Assembly: GCF_001040945.1 (NCBI RefSeq)
Contig: NZ_CP011930.1
Span: forward strand, 4,273,021 to 4,337,020
Direction of reading: 5' to 3'
DNA from: Herbaspirillum seropedicae
GTDB taxonomy: Bacteria > Pseudomonadota > Gammaproteobacteria > Burkholderiales > Burkholderiaceae_D
DNA: 64,000 bases
Below are positions 55,416 to 63,789 of this stretch, in pieces. A program made the translations under genes and the position numbers. Each line of letters opens with the position of its first letter. Position 1 is the first letter of the stretch. Below the pieces are notes generated by a model, which was not told the DNA's origin, did not search any database, and saw only the letters and a list, made by a program, of their open reading frames with translations.

Positions 55416-55525
55416 TTCTGCTCCCCTTCCTGCCGTTCCAGACGGCTGCACAGGGCGATGAAGGCCCACATCGAGAGGCCGCAGACGAGCAGCATGCCTA
55501 TGTAGAGAAAATCGCTTTGCCACAT
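55412..55525 (-). CDS. Small membrane protein upstream of kdpF, function unknown
   Basis: 37 aa from ATG 55525, which has GGAG with a 6-base spacer upstream; an in-frame ATG at 55537 lacks this. The sequence is a short polar start (MWQSDF), one membrane helix (YIGMLLVCGLSMWAFIALC) and a charged tail ([11 protein letters not shown]). It overlaps kdpF by 4 bases, so is translated with it and is the first gene of the kdp operon. Not the KdpF sequence. It might be a further accessory subunit or a leader controlling kdpF translation. Confidence 0.6.
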   Translation of the reverse strand: MWQSDFLYIGMLLVCGLSMWAFIALCSRLERQEGEQK

Positions 55526-55634
55526 TTCCCACTCCATTGTTGACGTTGTTGCGCTCTCTTCCGGGGACGGAAGCGGAGACAGTCGAACGATAGGGAAAGC
55601 AGCATTAAATCCCGGTAAATGTTTCGCGCAGGAG

Positions 55635-55651
55635 CGTAAACAAAACGTAAA
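55635..55651 (-). promoter_or_regulatory. KdpE-type operator upstream of the kdp operon
   Basis: On the minus strand TTTACG-TTTTG-TTTACG, a direct repeat with an 11-base period, preceded by CA and followed by a GC-rich stretch, resembles the recalled E. coli KdpE site (TTTATA-CTTTT-TTTACA type). It lies ~110 bases upstream of the small ORF start. A third TTTACC follows at 55614-55619. Confidence 0.7.
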
Positions 55652-55717
55652 TGAGACGGTTCGGCTCGCCAGCGCAAGAGATGGGGCGGACGCAGGGGCT
55701 GATGAAAAATCTCACCT

Positions 55718-55758
55718 CCCGTTCGGACTGAGTAGCCCCGAAGGGGCGTATCGAAGGC
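55718..55758. repeat. Dispersed element, copy D (half)
   Basis: CCCGTTCGGACTGAGTAG followed by the palindrome CCCCGAAGGGG and CGTATCGAAGG. The preceding GATGAAAAATCTCACCT is shared with copy E, showing that these two copies duplicated together. Confidence 0.85.
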
Positions 55759-55810
55759 AAGCCGGCGCAGGAAATGAAAGAAACGTATCGACTGATGAAA
55801 AATCCCACCT

Positions 55811-55945
55811 CCCGTTCGGACTGAGTAGCCCCGAAGGGGCGTATCGAAGACACACCGGAGATGGCGTCACCAGGGAATGCGGACGGGAACGATCGACGGC
55901 GCGCCTTCGATACGCCCCCTGCGGGGGCTACTCAGTCCGAACGGG
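55811..55945. repeat. Dispersed inverted-repeat element, copy E
   Basis: Complete copy: CCCGTTCGGACTGAGTAG at the left, CTACTCAGTCCGAACGGG at the right (perfect terminal inverted repeat), with CCCCGAAGGGGCGTATCGAAG and CTTCGATACGCCCCCTGCGG as the inner arms. Confidence 0.92.
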
Positions 55946-55980
55946 AAGGAAAAACCAGGAGGAATAACAAGAATGCGTAA

Positions 55981-56061
55981 CGGGAAGGTAATGGGAAGGT
56001 AACGGGAAGGTAACGGGAAGGTAACGGGACGAGTAACGGGACGAGTAACGGGACGGAGTAA
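55981..56061. repeat. Short tandem array of GGGAAGGTAAC-like units
   Basis: Four 11-base units (CGGGAAGGTAA, one with T for C) followed by two 12-base units (CGGGACGAGTAA) and one 13-base unit. Drift in unit length suggests slippage. Located just beyond the GGDEF gene stop. Confidence 0.92.
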
Positions 56062-56100
56062 CTGAAAGGTGTTGTGAGCAGCAGCGACACGCCGAGCAAA

Positions 56101-58329
56101 TCAGAAATCGCCGACGCGCCCCAGTTCGATGCGGTTCTTGCCCAGGCGCTTGGCGGCGTACATGGCCTTGTCGGCCATGGAGAGCAGTTCTTCCGGGCCG
56201 ATCTCGCCGTCCAGGTCGGGCTGGTAGACGGCCACGCCAATGCTGCTGGAGATGTGGACAGTGGAATGGGTCAGCTCGAAGGGTTCGCGGATGGCATGCA
56301 GGATCTTCTCGGCCACCATGATGGCGTCCTGCTGGCTCTGGAGGTTTTCCAGGATCACCACGAATTCGTCGCCGGCCAGGCGCGCCACCGTATCGACATC
56401 GCGCACCGAGGCTTGCAGCCGGCGCGCAAACTCCACCAGCAGTTCATCGCCGGCCTCATGGCCATAGCGGTCATTGATGCCCTTGAAGCCGTCGAGGTCC
56501 ATGAAGAACAAGGCCAGCAACTGGTGTGCGCGGCGCGCGCGCATCATGCCTTCGGGCAGGCGGTCGCTGAAGGCGCGGCGGTTGGGCAGGCTGGTCAGCA
56601 CATCGGTGAGCGCCAGCTCACGCATCTGGTCGCGGAAGGCCAGGCGCTCGGTGATGTCGTGCAGGAAGGCGATGAACAGATGGCCGCTCTGGCGCTTGAC
56701 ATGGCCCACCGTGATCTCGACGGGCAACTCATGACCATCGCGATGCAGGGCCTGCAGTTCGATGCGATTGTTGATGACCACGCTGGTGCCGTCCTTGAGG
56801 AACTGCGCCATGCCGTGGTTGTGCGCCGCCCGCATGTCGGAGGGGATGATCAGCTCGGCCATGCTGCGTCCCATGACGGTATCGCGCGGCCAACCCAGCA
56901 AGAGCTCGGCCTGGCGGTTCCATTCCACGATGTGACCGTGTTCGTCGGCGGCGATGAAGGCGTCCTGGGCGTTTTCCAGGATGGCGCGCAGCTCGGCGGC
57001 GCTTTCTTCCAGCTGGATCTGGTTGGTCTGCTGCTGGTCCAGGGCCTGCTGCAGGGCCGTCGCGGTCTCGTGCAGGCGGCTGGTGCGTTCGACCACGCGC
57101 TCTTCCAGGCTCTCGTTGAGCGAACGCATTTCGCGCAGGTAGCGCTCTTCGCGCTCGACCATGGTGCCCAGGGCGGAAGACAGCAATTGCAGCTCGCGCA
57201 CGCTGGTCACCAGCGGAATCTCGACTTCCTGCAGACCGGCGGCGCGCTGTTCCAGCGCCGCCGACAAGGCATTGATGGGCGCCACCAGGCGGCGGGTCAG
57301 CATGAAGGCCAGCAAGACCAGCACCGCGCCGGCCAGCGCACCGACCACGATGACGCGCCGCTCCAGATCACGGAAGGCTTCCAGGGCGACCGTCTCGGGC
57401 TGGCGCACGATGACGGTCCACTTCAGCTTCATCTCGCCGCCCTGCCCGGTGCGTGCATAGCCGGTGACGTAGCGACGGCCATCCGGCCAGGTCTCGATGA
57501 GCGAGCCGCCTGCGCTGGAATGCTGCGCGGCGCGGAAGCTGGCCGTATCGATCTTGGTCTCTTCCATGTCCTTGGGGCCGAGGATGACGGTGCCGTCGGA
57601 ACGCACGATAAGCACGTCCACGTCATAGCGGCTGCTGGTGGGATTGAGCAGCTTGGAGGCGATCTCGCGCGCCCAGCCCCAGGACAGGTGCATGCCCATC
57701 ACGCCGATCATCTGGCCTTGCATGTTGAGCACCGGCATGGAGAGATCGACAAAGCGCCAGGGGTCGGACTGCGGCGGCAGTTTCTTTTCCAGCAGCACGG
57801 CTGGATGGTAGTCGGCGGCGTACTCAGTCTGCTGGCCTTGCTGGAACCACGGCCGCTCGGCCACGCTCATGCCTTCCAGCAGGCCCTTGGTGGCCGCCAG
57901 CACGGTGCCGTCGGGCCTGGCCATGCCGATCCAGGCATAGTGCGGCACGTTGCGCTGCAACTCCTCGAGCACCGCCCGTATGTGCGCCGGGTCCTGGGCC
58001 TGGCGGATGGAGGGGCGCGACACCAGCAGGCGGATATCGATCTCGCGCTCGGCCATGCCGCGCTCGAGCGCATCCTGCATCTGCCAGGCCAGCTGCTTGA
58101 GGCGCGTCTCGACTTCCGAACGCGCGTAACCGCGGGTGAACTGATCCACCAGGATCAGCACCGACACGGTCGTGACGAGCACAGTGACAACCACCCCCAG
58201 CGTGATCAATGACGACAGGTTCGGCGGAGATGGGGCTTTTTTCTTATTCAATTGATACGCTTGGTACGAACTGCAGCAATACGGCTGGATGCATGACGGC
58301 TCCCCGGTGAACCGCATCGCGCATCTCAC
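56101..58329 (-). CDS. Membrane Cache-PAS-GGDEF diguanylate cyclase
   Basis: 742 aa from ATG 58329; an in-frame ATG at 58317 is also possible. First helix ~42-64 (LITLGVVVTVLVTTVSVLIL), periplasmic double-Cache-like domain (~70-340; AERPWFQQG, DLSMPVLNMQGQMIGVMGMH), second helix ~350-370, HAMP-like linker and coiled coil, PAS (~455-570; ILENAQDAFIAADEHGHIVEWN), GGDEF (~585-735). The signature is AGDEF, not GGDEF, preceded by RDVD at the inhibitory-site position. AGDEF cyclases can be active. No EAL domain follows. Confidence 0.88.
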   Translation of the reverse strand: MRCAMRFTGEPSCIQPYCCSSYQAYQLNKKKAPSPPNLSSLITLGVVVTVLVTTVSVLILVDQFTRGYARSEVETRLKQLAWQMQDALERGMAEREIDIRLLVSRPSIRQAQDPAHIRAVLEELQRNVPHYAWIGMARPDGTVLAATKGLLEGMSVAERPWFQQGQQTEYAADYHPAVLLEKKLPPQSDPWRFVDLSMPVLNMQGQMIGVMGMHLSWGWAREIASKLLNPTSSRYDVDVLIVRSDGTVILGPKDMEETKIDTASFRAAQHSSAGGSLIETWPDGRRYVTGYARTGQGGEMKLKWTVIVRQPETVALEAFRDLERRVIVVGALAGAVLVLLAFMLTRRLVAPINALSAALEQRAAGLQEVEIPLVTSVRELQLLSSALGTMVEREERYLREMRSLNESLEERVVERTSRLHETATALQQALDQQQTNQIQLEESAAELRAILENAQDAFIAADEHGHIVEWNRQAELLLGWPRDTVMGRSMAELIIPSDMRAAHNHGMAQFLKDGTSVVINNRIELQALHRDGHELPVEITVGHVKRQSGHLFIAFLHDITERLAFRDQMRELALTDVLTSLPNRRAFSDRLPEGMMRARRAHQLLALFFMDLDGFKGINDRYGHEAGDELLVEFARRLQASVRDVDTVARLAGDEFVVILENLQSQQDAIMVAEKILHAIREPFELTHSTVHISSSIGVAVYQPDLDGEIGPEELLSMADKAMYAAKRLGKNRIELGRVGDF

Positions 58330-58509
58330 GCCTATTTATGAAATGCGTTCTAGGTATTTCGGCATCTTGCCAGAACACCTATGGTTTTTCATCGCATTTC
58401 CAGAAAAAGTACGAGAAATTTTTACCAAGAGGCAAAAATCACCAATACTCCGCTTCCGCATCAGCCAACAAAAGATCTGGAGCGGCCAGCACAAAGGGAT
58501 GCCGACATT

Positions 58510-58528
58510 TTTCCCGCAATGCGGGAAA
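58510..58528. other. Perfect short palindrome between the GGT-family and GGDEF genes
   Basis: TTTCCCGC-AAT-GCGGGAAA lies ~30 bases beyond the GGT-family stop. On neither strand is it followed by a T-run, so it is not a standard terminator. The surrounding 228 bases are AT-rich at 58330-58480 and should hold the GGDEF gene promoter. Confidence 0.5.
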
Positions 58529-58557
58529 TGCAAAAAGACAACGCTCCGACTGGAGGA

Positions 58558-60141
58558 TCAAAGGCCGGCGCAGACGCCATCGGCACGCGGATCGGTCGCG
58601 CCCTCGATGAGGCCGTCGGGATGCACGCAGACTGCGCCGGCATGGCCCATCATGTCGGCATAGTCATCCACCACCTGCACCTCATGCCCGGCCCGGCGCA
58701 GGGCCTGGATCGTCGCTTCGGGGATGCGGCCTTCGAGCTTGAGGTTGGTGGAGACATCGCCCCAGGTGCGCCCCAGCAGCCAGCGGGGCGCGCTGACGGC
58801 GGCCTGCAGGTTCTGGCCGAACAGCACGTGACGGGTAAAGACCGCGGCCTGGGTCTGCGGCTGCCCTTCTCCCCCCATGGTGCCGAAGGCCAGGGTGCGG
58901 CCATCGTCCAGCTGCGCCAGCGAGGGGTTCAGCGTATGGAAGGGCAGCTTGCCCGGTTGCAGCTGGTTGACGCCCTCGTCGAGGGTGAAGCTGGCGCCGC
59001 GGTTCTGCCAGACGATGCCGGTGTCCGGCACGACCACGCCACTGCCGAATTCCCAGAAGATGCTCTGGATGTAGCTGACCACGCGGCCCTGGGCATCGGC
59101 TGCGCCCATCCAGATGGTGTCGCCCGGGCGGGCCGGATGCGGCCAGGGAGCGGCGCGCTGCATGTCGATGTGGCGCACTTCCTGGTCCAGCGCACCGGCC
59201 AGGAGCCACTGCGCCGCATCCACGCGCATGTGGGCCGGATCGGTGACGTGCTGGTTACGCAGGATGAAGGCGCGCTTGGTGGCTTCCACCAGGCCGTGGA
59301 GATGCGCGAAGCCGTCGGCCTGGGTGACGCCCAGGCGGTCGAACAGGCCAATGATCATCAGCGCCGAGACGCCCTGTGTCGGCGGCGGCAGGTTGTAGAC
59401 GCGACCTGAACTTAACTGCACCATCAGCGGCTGCACCACTTGCGCGCGGAAGGCTTCCAGATCGCTGCGGCGCAACGGGCTGCCGGCCGCTTGCAGGCCA
59501 GCAGCAAGGGATTGCGCCAGGTCGCCGCGATAGAAATCATCCAGTCCGGCCTCGGCCAGGCGCGACAGGCTGGCCGCCAGCGCTGACTGTTTCAGCACCT
59601 TGCCCTGGGGCGGGACGCCGTCGGCGGCATAGGTGGCGGCAAATCCTGGCTGGTCTTTCAGCTCGCTCCATTTGTCGCGCGTGAGTTCGTGCTGCGAGCG
59701 GGTGACAGGTATGCCCGCCTGCGCATGGCCGATGGCGTCGGCCAGCAACACCGGCAGCGGCAAGCCGCTGGCAAACCGCTGGGCATGCTCCAGCGCCGCG
59801 GCCCAGCCCGCGACCGCGCCCGCCACCGTCAAGGCGGCATGCGGACCACGGGTGGGCATGGCGCGGTAGCCGCGCTCGGCATAGAAGGCCTTGTTCGCCA
59901 AGGCCGCCGCGGGTCCGCAGGCGCGGATGGCCACCGGGGCGCGGCCCGGCTCGCTGATGAGCCAGAAGCCGTCGCCGCCGATGCCGTTCATGTGGGGATA
60001 GACCACCGCGATGGTGGCGGCGGCGGCGACCATGGCCTCCACCGCATTGCCGCCCTGGCGCAGGATCTGCGCGCCGGCCTGCGCGGCCAGGTGATGCGGG
60101 GCGCTGACCATCCCGCCCAGACAGGTCTTGCTGTACAACAT
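58558..60141 (-). CDS. Gamma-glutamyltransferase-family Ntn hydrolase (possibly oxamate amidohydrolase-like)
   Basis: 527 aa. N-terminal GGT features: AQILRQGGNAVEAMVAAAATIAVVYPHMNGIGGDGFW (positions ~25-60, described only by its ends), and the autocleavage Thr in GDTIWM at about residue 343, followed by the small-subunit core. Classical GGT has THFS-type sequence and a signal peptide; neither is seen, so the protein is probably cytosolic. The short form resembles HpxW oxamate amidohydrolase and YwrD. Substrate is not certain. It lies 74 bases downstream of an acetyltransferase gene on the same strand. Confidence 0.85.
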   Translation of the reverse strand: MLYSKTCLGGMVSAPHHLAAQAGAQILRQGGNAVEAMVAAAATIAVVYPHMNGIGGDGFWLISEPGRAPVAIRACGPAAALANKAFYAERGYRAMPTRGPHAALTVAGAVAGWAAALEHAQRFASGLPLPVLLADAIGHAQAGIPVTRSQHELTRDKWSELKDQPGFAATYAADGVPPQGKVLKQSALAASLSRLAEAGLDDFYRGDLAQSLAAGLQAAGSPLRRSDLEAFRAQVVQPLMVQLSSGRVYNLPPPTQGVSALMIIGLFDRLGVTQADGFAHLHGLVEATKRAFILRNQHVTDPAHMRVDAAQWLLAGALDQEVRHIDMQRAAPWPHPARPGDTIWMGAADAQGRVVSYIQSIFWEFGSGVVVPDTGIVWQNRGASFTLDEGVNQLQPGKLPFHTLNPSLAQLDDGRTLAFGTMGGEGQPQTQAAVFTRHVLFGQNLQAAVSAPRWLLGRTWGDVSTNLKLEGRIPEATIQALRRAGHEVQVVDDYADMMGHAGAVCVHPDGLIEGATDPRADGVCAGL

Positions 60142-60215
60142 GCTTGTCTCCCGATGCTCTTGTGTTTTTTATCGTGCTGCGAAGGCCTGGATGATACCTG
60201 TATCGGGGCAACCCC

Positions 60216-60761
60216 TCAGTCAGGGTGGTCCATCCGCTTTTCGAAACGGAACATCTCATCGAGCATCTCCGGGCCGGACTGCTCGTCCCGATGCGGCCCG
60301 GGGTGCTGGTGGTGATAGAACTCCACGATCTTGAAGCCGCACTTGTTGAGGTAGAAATGGATGTTGCGTTTCTCGAAGTAAGGGGTGTGGGTCTCCCAGA
60401 CCCGCGTCTGCGGATAGGCCCGCTCGATGGCCTGCCAGGCCTGCGTGCCCAGGCCCCGCCCGTGCGCCTGCGGGGAGATGAAAAAGAAATCCAGGCTGTT
60501 GTGTCCGCTGTGGGCGTCGATGATCAGGACCGCGCCGCCGACCGGCTGTCCTTGCCGCAGCAGGCGATAGCTAACCGCATTGGCGGCCTGGCAGGAAGCA
60601 TAGACATCCTCCACGCTGGGGATCAGTTCGTCTTGCGGCTGGCCAAAGGCTTCCTGCGCGCCCGCGGTGAAGGCCTCTTGCAGGGCGCGTGCAAATTCGG
60701 CGAGGTCGCTTTCCTGCAAGCGCTCCAGGGTGACGAGATCGGGGTGGTGCGGTGCGTCCAA
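60216..60761 (-). CDS. GNAT-family N-acetyltransferase
   Basis: 181 aa. The acetyl-CoA binding motif lies in SPQAHGRGLGTQAWQAIER (about residues 94-112), followed by a beta strand and helix with LNKCGFKIVEFY (about 135-146). The preceding strand LDFFFISP is typical. An N-terminal ~60-residue helical part forms the substrate side. Substrate unknown. It lies upstream of the GGT-family gene and downstream of the LLM oxidoreductase gene, both on the same strand; gaps of 74 and 159 bases allow separate transcription. Confidence 0.87.
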   Translation of the reverse strand: MDAPHHPDLVTLERLQESDLAEFARALQEAFTAGAQEAFGQPQDELIPSVEDVYASCQAANAVSYRLLRQGQPVGGAVLIIDAHSGHNSLDFFFISPQAHGRGLGTQAWQAIERAYPQTRVWETHTPYFEKRNIHFYLNKCGFKIVEFYHHQHPGPHRDEQSGPEMLDEMFRFEKRMDHPD

Positions 60762-60920
60762 GCTTAGGCTCCTCTTGATGCCGTCCGCGCCTCATGCGCG
60801 GACCAGAGCCTGCCATTATCGGCGCCAATGATGGGAATAAGATGGGCGCTTGATGGGGATTGGATGCAGAAAAGACGCAGGCCACGCTGCTGCGGCAGCG
60901 TGGCGGCAGCGCGATGGGCC

Positions 60921-61931
60921 TCAGATCGTGACCGGCTCGCGCAAGGCCTGGCGCGCTTCGGCGGCGATCTCGAAGGAGTGCAGCCGCGCGGCGTGATCGA
61001 AGATCTGCGCCGTGATGATCAGCTCGTCGGGCGCATGCTCGTCCATGAAGGCTTGCAGCCCATCCTGGACGGCCTGGCGATCACCCACCACCGCGCAGGC
61101 CAGCGAACGCGCCACATGCGCCTGCTCGCCCGGCTGCCACAAGGCGTCGATATCGTCCACGGGCGGGCGCAACTGGCCGGGCGTGCCACGGATCAGGTTC
61201 ATGAACTGCTGCTGCAGCGAGGTGAACAGGCGCTCGGCCTCGCGCTGGGTATCGGCGGCGAAGACGTTCAGGGCCAGCATCACATAGGGCTTCTTGAGCG
61301 TGGCCGAGGGCTTGAAACGTTCACGATAGATCTGCACCGCCGACTTCATGAAACCCGGCGCGAAGTGCGAGGCGAAGGCAAACGGCAGGCCCAGTTCGGC
61401 AGCCAGCTGGGCGCTGAACATGCTGGAACCCAGGAGCCAGATCGGCACCTTCAGGCCGGCGCCGGGGACGGCGCGCAGGGTCTGGTAATCGGCGGGATCG
61501 TCGAAGTAGTCTTGCAGTTCCTGCACGTCCTGGGGGAAGGTGTCGGCGGTATCGCCGCCCATGTGACGGCGCAGGGCGCGCGCGGTGCGCTGGTCAGAAC
61601 CGGGAGCGCGACCCAGGCCCAGGTCGATGCGGCCGGGATAGAGCGACTCCAGCGTGCCGAACTGCTCGGCAATGACCAGCGGCGAATGATTAGGCAGCAT
61701 GATGCCGCCGGAACCGACGCGAATGCTGCGGGTGTTGGCGGCCACATGCGAAATCACCAGGGCGGTGGCAGCGCTGGCGATGCCGGGCATGTTGTGATGC
61801 TCGGCCAGCCAGTAGCGGTGGTAGCCCAGCGCTTCGGCGCGCTGCGCCAGTTCCTTGCTGTTGTTGAAGGCCTGGGCGGCGGTGCTGCCCTGGTTGATCG
61901 GGGATAGATCGAGGACGGAAAACGGGATCAT
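60921..61931 (-). CDS. LLM-class flavin-dependent oxidoreductase
   Basis: 336 aa, luciferase-like TIM barrel. Signatures: [10 protein letters not shown] at the N-terminus, [35 protein letters not shown] and [16 protein letters not shown]. It belongs to the MsnO8-like group using FMN or F420; FMN is expected in this lineage. Substrate not known. It lies 77 bases downstream of the CurA-like reductase gene, in a TetR-led run, suggesting a role in electrophile or aldehyde handling. Confidence 0.9.
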   Translation of the reverse strand: MIPFSVLDLSPINQGSTAAQAFNNSKELAQRAEALGYHRYWLAEHHNMPGIASAATALVISHVAANTRSIRVGSGGIMLPNHSPLVIAEQFGTLESLYPGRIDLGLGRAPGSDQRTARALRRHMGGDTADTFPQDVQELQDYFDDPADYQTLRAVPGAGLKVPIWLLGSSMFSAQLAAELGLPFAFASHFAPGFMKSAVQIYRERFKPSATLKKPYVMLALNVFAADTQREAERLFTSLQQQFMNLIRGTPGQLRPPVDDIDALWQPGEQAHVARSLACAVVGDRQAVQDGLQAFMDEHAPDELIITAQIFDHAARLHSFEIAAEARQALREPVTI

Positions 61932-62008
61932 GAATGGGTCCTTGTGGGCGCGGCAGGATCACCGCCGCGCCGGGTTGCCGGGATGGTGGCCCGGAAGGCG
62001 GCAGGCGT

Positions 62009-63040
62009 TCAGTCCAGCTTGACCACCAGCTTGCCGAAGTTCTTGCCTTGCAGCAGACCCATGAAGGCCTCGGGCGCATTCTCCAGCCCTTGCACCACGT
62101 CTTCGCGATAGTGCAGCTTGCCTTGCTTGAGCCAGTTGCCCACTTCCTGCTGGAAGGCGGCGTGCAGGTCGGGACGGTTGACGTAGTAGTCGAAGATGAT
62201 GAACCCCTGCACGCGCATGCGCTGGGTCAGCGTGCGGCGCAGGATCGCGGCGCTGTCGGTGGCCAGCGTGCCGCCGTTGTAGTGCGCGATGAGGCCGCAC
62301 ACCGGCACGCGGGCGTGGATGTTCAACAGCGGGAAGACGGCGTCGAGCACGGCGCCGCCGACGTTCTCGAAATACACATCGATGCCGCGCGGACAGGCGG
62401 CCTTCAGTTGTTCGGGGAAGTCGGCAGCACGGTGATCGATGCAGGCGTCGAAGCCCAGCTCCTTGACCGCCGCTTCGCACTTCTGCGCACCGCCGGCGAT
62501 ACCCACCACGTGGCAGCCGCGCAGCTTGGCGATCTGGCCGACCAGGGACCCCACCGCGCCGGTGGCTGCAGCCACGACGACTGTTTCACCAGGGCGCGGC
62601 TGGCCGATGTCGATCAGGCCGGCATAGGCGGTATAGCCGGGCATGCCCAGCACGCCCAATGCATGCGAGGGATGGGCGAAGCCGGCGGGCAGCTTGTTGA
62701 CGCCCGTGCCATCGGAGACGGCGTATTCCTGCCAGCCGGTGTAGGCCATCACCAGGTCGCCTTCCTTGAATTCAGGATGGCGCGAGGCTTCCACCCGCGA
62801 GACCACGCCACCGGTCATGACGCCGCCGATCTCCACCGGCGGTGCGTAGGACGGCGCATCGCTCATGCGGCCGCGCATGTAGGGGTCCAGCGACAGCCAC
62901 TGGCCGCGCAGCAGCAGTTGCCCTTCTTCCAGCGCCGGAACGGCCACTTCTTCGAGGCGGAAATTGTCGGCCGTGGGCGCGCCGGTGGGGCGCGAGGCCA
63001 GCACGATGCGGCGGTTGGTCTGGGGAGTCGTCTTTGTCAT
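62009..63040 (-). CDS. NADP-dependent medium-chain reductase, CurA-like
   Basis: 343 aa. MDR superfamily without zinc ligands. Characteristic segments: [40 protein letters not shown] and the cofactor loop [17 protein letters not shown]. Homologues (CurA, leukotriene B4 dehydrogenase-like) reduce the double bond of alpha,beta-unsaturated ketones and aldehydes. It lies 67 bases downstream of the TetR gene, so expression is probably controlled by it. Length matches the family. Confidence 0.93.
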   Translation of the reverse strand: MTKTTPQTNRRIVLASRPTGAPTADNFRLEEVAVPALEEGQLLLRGQWLSLDPYMRGRMSDAPSYAPPVEIGGVMTGGVVSRVEASRHPEFKEGDLVMAYTGWQEYAVSDGTGVNKLPAGFAHPSHALGVLGMPGYTAYAGLIDIGQPRPGETVVVAAATGAVGSLVGQIAKLRGCHVVGIAGGAQKCEAAVKELGFDACIDHRAADFPEQLKAACPRGIDVYFENVGGAVLDAVFPLLNIHARVPVCGLIAHYNGGTLATDSAAILRRTLTQRMRVQGFIIFDYYVNRPDLHAAFQQEVGNWLKQGKLHYREDVVQGLENAPEAFMGLLQGKNFGKLVVKLD

Positions 63041-63107
63041 GGGGGAATCCTTTCCTGTTGAAGTTCGTCGGAAGATGTAGGCGCGGCTCAGCCAAGCTCA
63101 GCCCGCC

Positions 63108-63713
63108 TCATCCGGCCTCAGGCAGCACCAGCACCCGACGGGTGACCAGCATGGCCGCCTCCATCGGAGCGCGGTCGCGGCTCAGGCGCGACAGCAGGCT
63201 CGCGCCCAGCCATTGCTGGTACAGCATGGTGGCCGTGGCCAGCGGATGCAGCACGGTATGCAGGGAGCCTTCTGCTATCCCTTGGGCGATGCAGGCGGCG
63301 ATGCGTTCGATGAAGGCCTGGGTGCCCTGGTGCAGGGCCTGGCGCATATCCTCGGAGAGGTCGGCCACCTCGGCGGAGAGCTTGACCACCAGGCAGCGTT
63401 GCTCCAGTTCCTGGCAGCACTGGCTTTCCAGCCAGTAGCCCCAGTAGGTCAGCAGGCGCTCGCGGGCGCTGGCGCCATGGGCGGGGTCGCCCAGCACACG
63501 CTCCAGCGACTCCAGGTAGCCGGCCACGTAGTGCTCGATGAGCTCGCGCCCGTATTGCTCCTTGGAACCGAAGTAGTGATAGAACGATCCCTTGGGAATG
63601 GCCGCCGCCGCCAGGATCTCGGACAGGCCGACGCTGGAGTAGCCTTTCTGGGCAATCAGGGCGCGCCCGGCCATGAGGATGTTGCGTTTGTTTTCGCCGT
63701 AATGTTCTCGCAT
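63108..63713 (-). CDS. TetR/AcrR-family repressor
   Basis: 201 aa. N-terminal helix-turn-helix (ILMAGRALIAQKGYSSVGLSEIL, AAIPKGSFYHYFGSKEQYGRELI) and a C-terminal helical ligand domain of the NemR-like type (YWGYWLESQ, LHQGTQAFIERIAACI). Cysteines at WLESQCCQELEQRC could sense electrophiles, as in NemR. The upstream palindrome at 63735-63751 is the likely operator. It probably represses itself and the downstream CurA-like and LLM oxidoreductase genes. Confidence 0.9.
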   Translation of the reverse strand: MREHYGENKRNILMAGRALIAQKGYSSVGLSEILAAAAIPKGSFYHYFGSKEQYGRELIEHYVAGYLESLERVLGDPAHGASARERLLTYWGYWLESQCCQELEQRCLVVKLSAEVADLSEDMRQALHQGTQAFIERIAACIAQGIAEGSLHTVLHPLATATMLYQQWLGASLLSRLSRDRAPMEAAMLVTRRVLVLPEAG

Positions 63714-63734
63714 GGCGACTATTCTAACGAAAAA

Positions 63735-63760
63735 TTAGACCGGTCGTCTAAGACCGGTCT
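63735..63760 (-). promoter_or_regulatory. Operator of the TetR regulator and possible terminator of the upstream MFS gene
   Basis: TTAGAC-CGGTC-GTCTAA (63735-63751) is a perfect 6-bp inverted repeat; AGACCGGTCT (63751-63760) is a second palindrome next to it. It resembles NemR-type boxes. The paired AGACCGGTC units can also form a hairpin with a following AATTTTT on the minus strand, so it may terminate the MFS transcript. Confidence 0.7.
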
Positions 63761-63789
63761 TTTTCACCTCCGCTGCCCTGCGCCCGCCA

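Larger units (their letters stand above)
55652..56100. other. Intergenic repeat region between the kdp promoter and the GGDEF gene
   Basis: About 450 bases without a gene, composed mostly of two dispersed-element copies (55718 and 55811) and an 11-12-bp tandem array (55981-56061). The GGDEF gene stop is at 56101 on the minus strand. Confidence 0.7.

Noticed and set aside
55981..56061. CRISPR-like array
   Set aside because: The units are contiguous tandem copies without spacers and there are no cas genes. The 26-bp repeats at 45297-45400 were rejected for the same reason.
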